Source: Duganella lactea (GTDB lineage Bacteria; Pseudomonadota; Gammaproteobacteria; Burkholderiales; Burkholderiaceae_D). Taken from it: a DNA stretch of 64,000 bases. Shown here in pieces: positions 9,595-18,294 of the stretch. The notes under the pieces are model-generated. The model searched no databases and was not told the origin of the DNA. It saw nothing but the letters and a program-made list of their open reading frames with translations. The stretch is from assembly GCF_009857505.1 (NCBI RefSeq), contig NZ_WWCP01000005.1:62001-126000 (forward strand), in the 5' to 3' direction. The first letter of the stretch is position 1. Each line of letters begins with the position of its first letter. Made by a program: the position numbers and the translations under genes.

Positions 9595-11043
9595 TTAGTC
9601 GGCGCCGCCGTCGTGGGCTGGCGCCGGCGAGTTGGCGTTGCCGTCCTCGCCACCACGGCCACCGCGGTTACGGCCGCCGCGACGCGGACCGCGCTTGCGC
9701 TTGGCCGGGCCACCGGCGCCACCGCCGCCACCGCCGCCATTGTCACCACCGCCGCCGCCTTCGCGCGGCGCATGGACCGAAGCGATCAGCTCTTCGCGGG
9801 TGATCTCGTCGCCTTCATAGAAGGCGGTCCACCAGTCGCCGATGTCGGCGTCGATCTCGCCGGAGGCGCAGCGCAGCAGCAGGAAGTCGTAGCCGGCGCG
9901 GAAGCGCAGGTGTTCCAGCAGCTTGTACGGCGCCTTGCCGGTACGGCGCTCGAAGCGCGGCTGCATCGACCAGATGTCGCGCATGTCGGTGCCGATCTTG
10001 CGCTGCAAGGCCAGTTTCTCGGTCTGCGAATCGAGCACGTCGTCGGCGGCCAGGTGCAGCGCCGGGATGGTCTGCTCGCCGGCGGCGCGGTAGGCGGTCC
10101 ATTTCTCCAGCACCTGGTGCCACAGCAGCGACGCAAACAGAAAGCCCGGCGAGACGGTCTTGCCGGCGTGGATGCGGGCGTCGGTCGAGTCCAGCGCCAG
10201 CGTCACGAACTTGACGCCCAGCGGCTGCTCCAGCACCACGTCCAGCAGCGGCAGCAGGCCGTGATGCAGGCCTTCCTTGCGCAGCTGCTGCAGGCAGGCC
10301 AGCGCGTGGCCGCTCATCAGCAGCTTGAGCATTTCGTCGAACACACGCGCGGCCGGCACGTTGTTGATCAGCGGCGCCATGACCTTGATCGGCGCGCCGG
10401 TCTCCGGCTCGATGGCGAATTTCAGCTTGGCGGCGAAGCGCACCACGCGCAGCATGCGCACCGGGTCTTCGCGGTAGCGCGCTTCCGGCACGCCGATGAT
10501 GCGCAGCGTCTTCGCGCGGATGTCCTCGATGCCGCCGTGGTAGTCCAGCACCTGCTGGTTGGCCGGGTTGTAGTACATGGCGTTGATGGTGAAGTCGCGG
10601 CGCTCGGCGTCCTCGGCCTGCGAGCCGAAGGTGTTGTCGCGCAAAACGCGGCCATGTTCATCCTTCGGCGCGTTGTCCGAGGTGGTGCCGCGGAAGGTGG
10701 TCACCTCCAGCAGGTCCTGGCCGAACATCACATGCACGATCTGGAAGCGCTTGCCGATGATGAAGGCGCGGCGGAACAGCCGCTTCACCTGCTCCGGCGT
10801 GGCGTTGGTGGCGATGTCGAAGTCCTTCGGCTTGACGCCCAGCAGCAGGTCGCGCACGGCGCCGCCGACGACGAAGGCTTCGTAGCCGGCTTCCTGCAGT
10901 GTGCTGGTGACGCGGACGGCGTTGTTCGACAGCAGGCGCGGGTCGATGCCGTGGGCTTCGGGGCCCAGCACCACCGGGGTGTTGGTGTCGCGGACCGCTT
11001 TACTCTTGGTGCCGAGGATTTTGCGGATCAGTTTCTTAATCAT
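9595..11043 (-). CDS. pcnB: poly(A) polymerase I with glycine/arginine-rich C-terminal tail
   Basis: A 482-residue class II nucleotidyltransferase. The catalytic head shows FVVGGAVRDLLLG and KDFDIATNATPEQ with the DxD metal site, then the tRNA-NT/PolyA polymerase domains to about residue 420. It adds 3' poly(A) tails that promote mRNA decay. The last about 55 residues are nearly all Gly, Arg, Lys and Asn, with a run of seven glycines and RGG-like repeats, unlike the shorter basic tail of the Escherichia coli protein. The ATG at 11043 overlaps the upstream gene's stop as ATGATTAA, which favours translational coupling; an in-frame TTG lies 12 bases earlier. Confidence 0.92.
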   Translation of the reverse strand: MIKKLIRKILGTKSKAVRDTNTPVVLGPEAHGIDPRLLSNNAVRVTSTLQEAGYEAFVVGGAVRDLLLGVKPKDFDIATNATPEQVKRLFRRAFIIGKRFQIVHVMFGQDLLEVTTFRGTTSDNAPKDEHGRVLRDNTFGSQAEDAERRDFTINAMYYNPANQQVLDYHGGIEDIRAKTLRIIGVPEARYREDPVRMLRVVRFAAKLKFAIEPETGAPIKVMAPLINNVPAARVFDEMLKLLMSGHALACLQQLRKEGLHHGLLPLLDVVLEQPLGVKFVTLALDSTDARIHAGKTVSPGFLFASLLWHQVLEKWTAYRAAGEQTIPALHLAADDVLDSQTEKLALQRKIGTDMRDIWSMQPRFERRTGKAPYKLLEHLRFRAGYDFLLLRCASGEIDADIGDWWTAFYEGDEITREELIASVHAPREGGGGGDNGGGGGGGAGGPAKRKRGPRRGGRNRGGRGGEDGNANSPAPAHDGGAD

Positions 11044-11707
11044 TGAACAGCTCAATTAATGGCCAGCCGTTGGCTGCGGCGTGCGTTTTCAGTTTTTCGT
11101 TCGGGTTGGTCGCCACCGGATGGCTGACGATGGACATCAGCGGCAGGTCGTTGTGCGAGTCGCTGTAGAAGTGGACTGTGTCAAAGTCTTCCAGCGTCTT
11201 GCCCATTTTTTCCAGCCACGCCTTGGTGTGGACGATCTTGCCCGGCCCCTGGGTCGGGGTGCCGAGCAGCTTGCCGGTCAGGTTGCCGTCGGCGTCCACT
11301 TCCGGCATGGCGGCGATCAGGTGTTGCACGCCCAGCGCCCTGGCGATCGGCGCGGTGACGAAGTGGTTGGTGGCGGTGACGATCGCCACCAGGTCGCCCT
11401 GGTCCAGATGCTTTTGCAGCAGCGCGCGCGCCGCCGGGCGCAGCGCCGGCTCGATCACTTCGGCCATGTATTGCGCGTGCATGGCGTCCAGTTGGGCGCG
11501 CGGGAAGCCGGCCAGGGTGCCCAGCGTGAATTCGAGATATTCTACCGGATCGAGCGTGCCGGCCTGGTATTGGGCGAAGAATGCGCGGTTGCGGCGGTCG
11601 TATTCGGCGGCGTCGACGGCGCCGGTGCGGACCAGGAACTGACCCCACTCGAAGTCGGAGTCGATCGGCAGCAGGGTGTGGTCGAGGTCAAAGAGGGCGA
11701 GATTCAT
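11036..11707 (-). CDS. HAD-IB family hydrolase (phosphoserine phosphatase-like)
   Basis: A 223-residue HAD phosphatase. Motif I is LFDLDHTLL at the very N-terminus, motif II is IVTATNHF and motif III is FYSDSHNDLPLM. The long cap between motif I and II is the C1 type of the HAD-IB subgroup (SerB/CicA-like). Related betaproteobacterial proteins are sometimes called histidinol-phosphatase, but nothing here proves that substrate. The start overlaps the hda stop as TAATG, and its stop overlaps pcnB, so hda, this gene and pcnB form a tightly coupled chain. Confidence 0.85.
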   Translation of the reverse strand: MNLALFDLDHTLLPIDSDFEWGQFLVRTGAVDAAEYDRRNRAFFAQYQAGTLDPVEYLEFTLGTLAGFPRAQLDAMHAQYMAEVIEPALRPAARALLQKHLDQGDLVAIVTATNHFVTAPIARALGVQHLIAAMPEVDADGNLTGKLLGTPTQGPGKIVHTKAWLEKMGKTLEDFDTVHFYSDSHNDLPLMSIVSHPVATNPNEKLKTHAAANGWPLIELFND

Positions 11708-12393
11708 TATGCTTTCGCTTCCGCCTGCAGCCACTCGCGCAGCAGCGGCAGAGTGATCGGGCGTTGGGTTTCAAGGGAATATTGGTCCAGCGAGTCGAGG
11801 ATGGTCGACAGCGACCGCATGTCGCGCTGGAAGTGCGACAGCAGGTAGGGTATCACGCCGGCCGACAGCGTCAAGCCGCGCGCCGCCGCCGCCGCCGCCA
11901 GCGCGGCGCTCTTTTCGTCGTCGGTCAGGCCGTGGATCTGGTAGATCAGGCCCCAGCCCATGCGCGTGCGCAGGTCCTCGCGCACCGGCAGCACCGCCGG
12001 CGCGACGTTGCCGCTGCAGACCATGAAGGCGTGGTTGGCGCGGATTTCGTTGAACAGCGCGAAGGCGTCGATCTGCGCCACCGGCGACAGCTTTTCGCAG
12101 TCGTCCAGCAGGTACAGGTCCACCTCCGGCGAGTAGACGAATTCGGACTCGATCGAGAACGGCGAGATGTAGCGCGCGCGCGCCTGCTCGGCCTCGCCGC
12201 CGCTGGTGGCCAGCGCCTTGAGCAGGTGCGACTTGCCGACGCCGACCGCGCCCCACAGGTAGGCGAAGTGCTCGCGCGCGCTGCGGTCGGCGAACTGCCG
12301 CATCAGCGCTGCCGCCTCGGCATTCTGTCCCACCTCGAACGAGGCGAGGCTGTGCGCTGCTTCCGCGCCTAAATCGAGCACCAGTTGTTTCAT
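11707..12393 (-). CDS. hda: DnaA-related regulatory inactivator Hda
   Basis: A 228-residue AAA+ protein equal to the central part of DnaA without its DNA-binding domain. The N-terminus has MKQLVLDL, a clamp-binding type motif (QLxLDL) expected to bind the beta sliding clamp. Walker A is GAVGVGKSH and Walker B is YLLDDCEKL. In Escherichia coli the clamp-Hda complex stimulates DnaA-ATP hydrolysis to prevent re-initiation. ATG at 12393 was preferred over an in-frame GTG nine bases earlier because it places the clamp motif at the N-terminus. It lies between a PerM-type gene and HAD/pcnB, an order common in Burkholderiales. Confidence 0.9.
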   Translation of the reverse strand: MKQLVLDLGAEAAHSLASFEVGQNAEAAALMRQFADRSAREHFAYLWGAVGVGKSHLLKALATSGGEAEQARARYISPFSIESEFVYSPEVDLYLLDDCEKLSPVAQIDAFALFNEIRANHAFMVCSGNVAPAVLPVREDLRTRMGWGLIYQIHGLTDDEKSAALAAAAAARGLTLSAGVIPYLLSHFQRDMRSLSTILDSLDQYSLETQRPITLPLLREWLQAEAKA

Positions 12394-12438
12394 GGCGTAC
12401 ACCTAGTGGTCTTTTGCATAACGTTTATCTGTTTCACA

Positions 12439-13524
12439 TCATGCATTATAAAAGGTGCTGCCAAGATAGTGGCGTTGCAGATGACGGAAAGCCACCATCA
12501 GCACCGCCGACGCCGGCAAAGCCAGCAGCACGCCGACAAAGCCGAACAGCTGGCCGAAGGCCAGCAGGGCGAAAATCACCGCCAGCGGATGCAGGCCGAT
12601 GCGCTCGCCGACCAGGCGCGGCGTCAGGAAAAAGCCTTCGAGCACCTGGCCGACGCCGTAGATGACGGCCACGGCGATGACGCCGCTCCAGTCGGCAAAT
12701 TGCAGCACCGCCGAAATCAGCGCCAGCACCAGGCCCAGGCCGAAGCCGAGGTAGGGGATGAACACCAGCAGGCCGGTGATGATGCCCACCGGCAGGGCGA
12801 CGTCGAAGCCGGCGATGCCCAGCGCCACCGAGTAGTACACGGCCAGCACCAGCATCACCAGCAGCTGGCCGCGCAGGTACTGCGCCAGCAGGGTGTCGAC
12901 CTCGCGCGCCATGCCCATGGTCGGTTCGATGTAGCGGCGCGGCACGCAGCGGGCCACGCGCGCCAGCATCGCCGGCCAGTCCAGCAGCAGGTAGAACAGC
13001 ACCACCGGGATCAGCGTCAGCGTCGCCAGCCAGCCCAGCACGGCGGTGCCGCCGACGCGGGCCGAGTTGAGCACGGCGGACCAGATGGCGTCGCCGCTGG
13101 CGGCCAGTTGCTCGGTCGCCAGCTGGCGCATGCCGGCGCTGTCGAGGCGCACGTTCAGGCCCAGTTCGCGCAGCCGGGGCGCCAGCAGGTCGTTGGTCTT
13201 GACCAGAAAGGCCGGGATCTGCGCCTGCAGCAGCGGGATTTCTTTCTGTAGCACCGGTACCACGATCAGCACCATGGCGGCCAGCGCGGCGAAGAACAGC
13301 GTGATGACCACGGTGACCGACACCGCGCGCGGCAGCGTGTGGCGGCGGCCGAGGCGCACCCGGTCCAGGCGGTCGACGGCCGGGTTCAGCGCGTAGGCGA
13401 AGATGGCGGCCGCCAGGAAGGGCGTCAGCACCGGGCCGAGCGTGATCAGCAGGAAGATGAATGCAGCCCAGACCGCCAGCCAGAATGCTGTTTGCTTTTG
13501 CTCAGCGGAGAGGGGAAATGGCAT
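12439..13524 (-). CDS. perM: AI-2E/PerM family membrane transporter
   Basis: A 361-residue membrane protein with about eight hydrophobic helices (first WLAVWAAFIFLLITLG, then paired helices around ALNPAV and VTVVITLFFAALAAMVLIV) and the conserved PYLGFGLGLVLALI and LVGERIGLHPLAVIFALLA segments of the AI-2 exporter/PerM family. The family includes AI-2 exporters and Na+/H+ antiporter-like proteins, so the substrate is uncertain. ATG at 13524 was chosen; a TTG at 13566 in frame is less likely. It is divergent from purM and upstream of hda with a 45-base gap. Confidence 0.85.
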   Translation of the reverse strand: MPFPLSAEQKQTAFWLAVWAAFIFLLITLGPVLTPFLAAAIFAYALNPAVDRLDRVRLGRRHTLPRAVSVTVVITLFFAALAAMVLIVVPVLQKEIPLLQAQIPAFLVKTNDLLAPRLRELGLNVRLDSAGMRQLATEQLAASGDAIWSAVLNSARVGGTAVLGWLATLTLIPVVLFYLLLDWPAMLARVARCVPRRYIEPTMGMAREVDTLLAQYLRGQLLVMLVLAVYYSVALGIAGFDVALPVGIITGLLVFIPYLGFGLGLVLALISAVLQFADWSGVIAVAVIYGVGQVLEGFFLTPRLVGERIGLHPLAVIFALLAFGQLFGFVGVLLALPASAVLMVAFRHLQRHYLGSTFYNA

Positions 13525-13570
13525 GGAGGCGAAATCGCTGGTTAAAAAGGCGGTTGGACGGGGCAATTTT

Positions 13571-13582
13571 GATAAAATAGCG
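13571..13582 (+). promoter_or_regulatory. candidate -10 region upstream of purM
   Basis: GATAAAATAGCG contains a good -10 hexamer (TAAAAT) followed by the GCG discriminator seen in front of several operons of this window. No convincing -35 hexamer lies at 17 bases. It sits in the divergent perM/purM intergenic region, 115 bases before the purM start. Confidence 0.35.
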
Positions 13583-13696
13583 GATTGACCGGGTGGTGTT
13601 GTTGAAATTGCGCTGTTTTTGGCGTTTTTTTCGACGGTTTTGACACCTGAACAGGTCTCCGCCTTCTATTTTACCGCCTCCGCTGCGAAATACACC

Positions 13697-14740
<1,044 letters not shown>

Positions 14741-14802
14741 GCGACGGCGGCGGCAGAGAAAAGCCGACCGTGAGTCCTGCCGCCTCTCAGCTAAGCGGCG
14801 GC

Positions 14803-14875
14803 GTCCCGGCGAAAGCCGGGACCCATGCTGAATGTGCCCGGCACACGTCCTATGGATTCCGGCCTGCGCCGGAAT
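14803..14875. repeat. REP-like double hairpin, copy A
   Basis: Two perfect 8-bp stems with four-base loops: GTCCCGGC-GAAA-GCCGGGAC at 14803-14822 and ATTCCGGC-CTGC-GCCGGAAT at 14856-14875, separated by 33 bases. Similar pairs follow recA and pilA, and a single hairpin follows the OmpW gene. The element lies between the convergent purM and pfp stops, where it could also block read-through. Confidence 0.75.
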
Positions 14876-14961
14876 GACGCCGATTAACTCAACCGCTATT
14901 CGAGTAAAGTCGATCCCGCCGCGGTTCGACCTTTCGCTTTTCCTCCGCGTAAAGACGCGGC

Positions 14962-16176
14962 CTAGCGCTTGAGGATTTTGGCGACCGGCGCCGGGCGCAG
15001 GCGGAAGGCGTCGGGCATGCCGGAGCCGAGCAGGGGGCGCAGGTACAGGCGGAAAGCGTCGGTGACGTCGGTGCCGCTGGCGCTGATGAACGCGTCTTCC
15101 ATCGTGCGCGTTTTGCCGGCCACGTCGGCCAGTGCCAGCAGTTCATAATCCACCGAATAGAAACCGGTGCGCTGGATGGCCACCGAGCCGTCGCGCTCGC
15201 CCCACATGGCGAATTGCACCGCCTTCTCGCCGACTTCGCGCGCCTCGCGCTGATCGACATCCGACACGCAGCCGATGAAGGAGCGCTGCAAATAACCCAA
15301 GGTATCGCCGCGCACGCGCTTGATGCCGAGCTTGGCCTTGATTTCGTCGCACAGCAGATCGGCCAGCGCGCCGGTGCCGGACAGCTGCACATTGCCGTGC
15401 GCGTCGCGCTCGACTTCCTTGGCCAGCAGCGAGGCGATCGGCGCGCCGCGGGCGTCGTGGATGCCTTCGGAAACGGCGATCACGCAGCGGCCGTAACGCG
15501 CATAGGTGGCTTGCACGTCCTGCAAAAACCGCTCCAGCGAGAACACGCGCTCGGGCAGGTAGATCAGATGCGGACCGTCGTCCGGGAATTTCTTGCCGAG
15601 CGCCGAGGCGGCTGTCAGGAAGCCGGCGTGCCGGCCCATCACCACGCCCACATACACGCCCGGCAGCGCGGCGTTGTCCAGGTTGGCGCCGGCGAAGGCT
15701 TGCGCGACGAAGCGCGCGGCTGATGGAAAGCCCGGCGTGTGGTCGCTGCCGACCAGGTCGTTGTCGATGGTCTTGGGAATGTGGATGCAGCGCAGCGGAT
15801 ACGCGGCCGCGTGCGCCTGCTCGCTGACGATGCGCACCGTGTCGGACGAGTCGTTGCCGCCGATGTAGTAGAACTGTTCGATGTCATGCGCGCGCAGCAC
15901 GTTGAAGATCTCGGCGCAATAGGCCGCGTCCGGCTTGTCGCGGGTGGAGCCGAGCGCCGACGACGGCGTGGCCGCCACCAGCTCCAGGTTCTGGCTGGTC
16001 TCGCGGGTGAGGTCGACCAGGTCCTCGTTGATGATGCCGCGCACGCCGTGCAGCGCGCCGTACACCCGGCTGCAGTCGCGGAAGCGGCGCGCCTCCAGCA
16101 CCACGCCCGCCAGCGACTGGTTGATGACGGCGGTCGGCCCGCCTCCCTGTGCGACCAGAATTTTGCCCGATGCCAT
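14962..16176 (-). CDS. pfp: 6-phosphofructokinase, pyrophosphate-dependent type
   Basis: A 404-residue phosphofructokinase. The segment YYIGGNDSSDT holds an aspartate where ATP enzymes have the GGDG glycine, and HIPKTIDNDL has a lysine where ATP enzymes have glycine; both substitutions mark PPi-dependent enzymes. MGRHAGFLTAASAL is the fructose-6-phosphate site. The first acidic residue of the usual GGDD is Asn here, which is slightly unusual. The enzyme would work reversibly in glycolysis/gluconeogenesis. The gene stands between purM (convergent) and an S9 peptidase on the same strand. SD sequence CGGAGGAGCGGGC precedes the ATG. Confidence 0.88.
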   Translation of the reverse strand: MASGKILVAQGGGPTAVINQSLAGVVLEARRFRDCSRVYGALHGVRGIINEDLVDLTRETSQNLELVAATPSSALGSTRDKPDAAYCAEIFNVLRAHDIEQFYYIGGNDSSDTVRIVSEQAHAAAYPLRCIHIPKTIDNDLVGSDHTPGFPSAARFVAQAFAGANLDNAALPGVYVGVVMGRHAGFLTAASALGKKFPDDGPHLIYLPERVFSLERFLQDVQATYARYGRCVIAVSEGIHDARGAPIASLLAKEVERDAHGNVQLSGTGALADLLCDEIKAKLGIKRVRGDTLGYLQRSFIGCVSDVDQREAREVGEKAVQFAMWGERDGSVAIQRTGFYSVDYELLALADVAGKTRTMEDAFISASGTDVTDAFRLYLRPLLGSGMPDAFRLRPAPVAKILKR

Positions 16177-16232
16177 GCCCGCTCCTCCGTGATGGTTGAA
16201 AGGCTTGCTGCTCCGAGACTATAGCGCGATCT

Positions 16233-18239
16233 TCAGGGCTTGCCGATGTTCTTGTCGAGGAACTGCTCCACGCGGCCCCAGAAGTCGATGCGCGTCTTTG
16301 GCAGTTTCCAGCCGTGGCCCTCGTCGGCGTACTCGATCCATTCGACATTCGGATTGGTCGCCTTGATCGCCTTGTAGAACCGGGTGCCGTGCGGCAGCGG
16401 CACGCGCTCGTCGGCGCCGCCGTAGGCCATCAGCAGCGGCTGCTGGATCTTGTTGGCTTGCAGCAGCGGCGACGTGGCTTTCAACTGGTCGGCATCCTTG
16501 ACCTGGTCGCCGATCAGCGCCGGCATGCCGTACTGTTTCCAGTCGTTGGTCATGTCGGAACGGTAGAACCAGCTGCCGTCGTACATCAGGTTGATGTCGG
16601 TGACGCCGACCCATTCGACGCCGCATCGGTACAGGTTCGGGTCCTTGATCAGGCCCATCAGCGTGGCGTAGCCGCCGTAGCTGGCGCCGGCGATGCAGAT
16701 GCGCTGGGCGTCGGCATAGCCCTTGCCGATCGCCCAGCGGGTGGCGTCGGCGATATCGTCCTGCATCTTCAGGCCCCATTGCTTCCAGCCGGCGCGGAAC
16801 AGCCGGCTGCCGTAGCCGGTGCTGCCGCGAAATTCCGGCTCCAGCACCGCGTAGCCGCGCGAGGCCAGGAACTGCGCTTCCGGGTCCCATTCCCAGCTGC
16901 CGCCGCGCACCCACGGGCCGCCGTGCACCAGCACCACCATCGGCCGGCGCGTGGTGGCGCCTTGCGGCAGCGTCAGCCAGGCCGGGATGGTCAGGCCGTC
17001 GCGCGCGGTGTAGTGGACCAGCACCTTGCGCGCCATCTGGCTGGGGTTGATGGCCGGATACGCCGCGCCCACCATGGTCAGCTTGCCGGTCTGGCTGTTG
17101 TACAACATCATGCGCTTGGGCCAGATGTCGGCATAGGCGGTCACCAGCACCCACGGCGTTTCCGCGCGCGTCGGCACACTTAGCAGATTGACGGTGTTGG
17201 GCAGCAGGGCGTCGACCTTTTCCTGCATCGCCTTCATGGCCGGATCGATCCAGGTGATGGCGTCGGCATCGGTCAGGTGGCGAATGCCAAGCAGCTGGTT
17301 GTTGTTCATGATCAGCTCGCCGCTGAAGTCGTAGCCCTCCAGGCGCACCAGCGGCTTGTCGCTCAGCTTGCCGGTCTTGAGGTCGTAGGCGTAGACGTCG
17401 GTGGTGTCGCCCTGCTGGTTGCTGGTGACGTACAGCGTGCCGTCCGGGCCGAAGGCCAGCGGCCGGAAATTGCTGCCGTGTCCGGTATAGGTGTCGAACT
17501 CGTTCAGCTTGCGCCAGGCCTTGCTGGCCGGCGCGCGATACCAGACGGTGCTGATGGCCTTGTCGCGGGTGATGGTCAGGCGCGGTTCGCCCTGCTGATC
17601 CAGCATCCAGTAGTAGCTGTTGCCGGGCCGTTCGATGGCGGCGCCGGCGCGGCCGTTGACGGTGTTCAGGCGCAGCAGCTCGATGTCCAGCAGTTCGCCC
17701 GAGTCGCTGTAGTTGTGGTTCTGGACGTAGAGGAAGTCGGAATCCTGGGCGCCGTCCTGGCCGCTCAGATAGGTGTGCCACGGCAGCAGTTCGCGCGCGC
17801 CGAGGCTGGAGGCGTCGGTGATGAAGGCCTTGCCGTTGCGCATGGCCAACTGGCGGAAGCCGCTGCCGTCGCGGTTGACGGCGTACAGGCCGGGCGCATA
17901 GCGCATGTCGCCCTGGGCCAGGTCGCGGTCGGTGGCGGTGAACACCAGGCGGTTGTCGTTGACCCAGGCGTAGCGGCCGATGTCGGCGTCGCTGAAGTTG
18001 CCCACCACCTTGACGCTGTTGTTGCTCAGGTCGACCACGCCCAGCATGTCGCGCGGGTTTTGCTTGTTCGCCAGCCGCACCGCCAGGTATTTGCCGCTGG
18101 GCGAGAGCTCGGCGTCGCTGAATTGCGGATTGTTGAAGAAGTCGGCGATCGGCGTCGTGGCGGCGTCGGCCGCCAGCGTGTGGCCGCACAGCACGGCGGC
18201 GGTGAGCGCCAGCGCGCGCAGCAGGTGGAGGGGATGCAT
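16233..18239 (-). CDS. exported S9 family peptidase (prolyl oligopeptidase/acylaminoacyl-peptidase type)
   Basis: A 668-residue protein. A signal peptide (HLLRALALTAAVLCGHTLAADA) covers about the first 25 residues. A beta-propeller-like region follows, and the C-terminal alpha/beta hydrolase domain carries the triad: Ser in IAGASYGGYAT, Asp in AYGGADERVP and His in YADEGHGWK. It probably cleaves peptides in the periplasm or outside. The ATG at 18239 puts the signal peptide at the N-terminus; an earlier start at 18278 is possible but unlikely. It lies 55 bases after the symporter gene on the same strand and may belong to that operon. Confidence 0.88.
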   Translation of the reverse strand: MHPLHLLRALALTAAVLCGHTLAADAATTPIADFFNNPQFSDAELSPSGKYLAVRLANKQNPRDMLGVVDLSNNSVKVVGNFSDADIGRYAWVNDNRLVFTATDRDLAQGDMRYAPGLYAVNRDGSGFRQLAMRNGKAFITDASSLGARELLPWHTYLSGQDGAQDSDFLYVQNHNYSDSGELLDIELLRLNTVNGRAGAAIERPGNSYYWMLDQQGEPRLTITRDKAISTVWYRAPASKAWRKLNEFDTYTGHGSNFRPLAFGPDGTLYVTSNQQGDTTDVYAYDLKTGKLSDKPLVRLEGYDFSGELIMNNNQLLGIRHLTDADAITWIDPAMKAMQEKVDALLPNTVNLLSVPTRAETPWVLVTAYADIWPKRMMLYNSQTGKLTMVGAAYPAINPSQMARKVLVHYTARDGLTIPAWLTLPQGATTRRPMVVLVHGGPWVRGGSWEWDPEAQFLASRGYAVLEPEFRGSTGYGSRLFRAGWKQWGLKMQDDIADATRWAIGKGYADAQRICIAGASYGGYATLMGLIKDPNLYRCGVEWVGVTDINLMYDGSWFYRSDMTNDWKQYGMPALIGDQVKDADQLKATSPLLQANKIQQPLLMAYGGADERVPLPHGTRFYKAIKATNPNVEWIEYADEGHGWKLPKTRIDFWGRVEQFLDKNIGKP

Positions 18240-18294
18240 AGTGTGATTGTTAATTAAGTAACTAATGCACAATAGCACTAAGCGCGCCGCGCCG

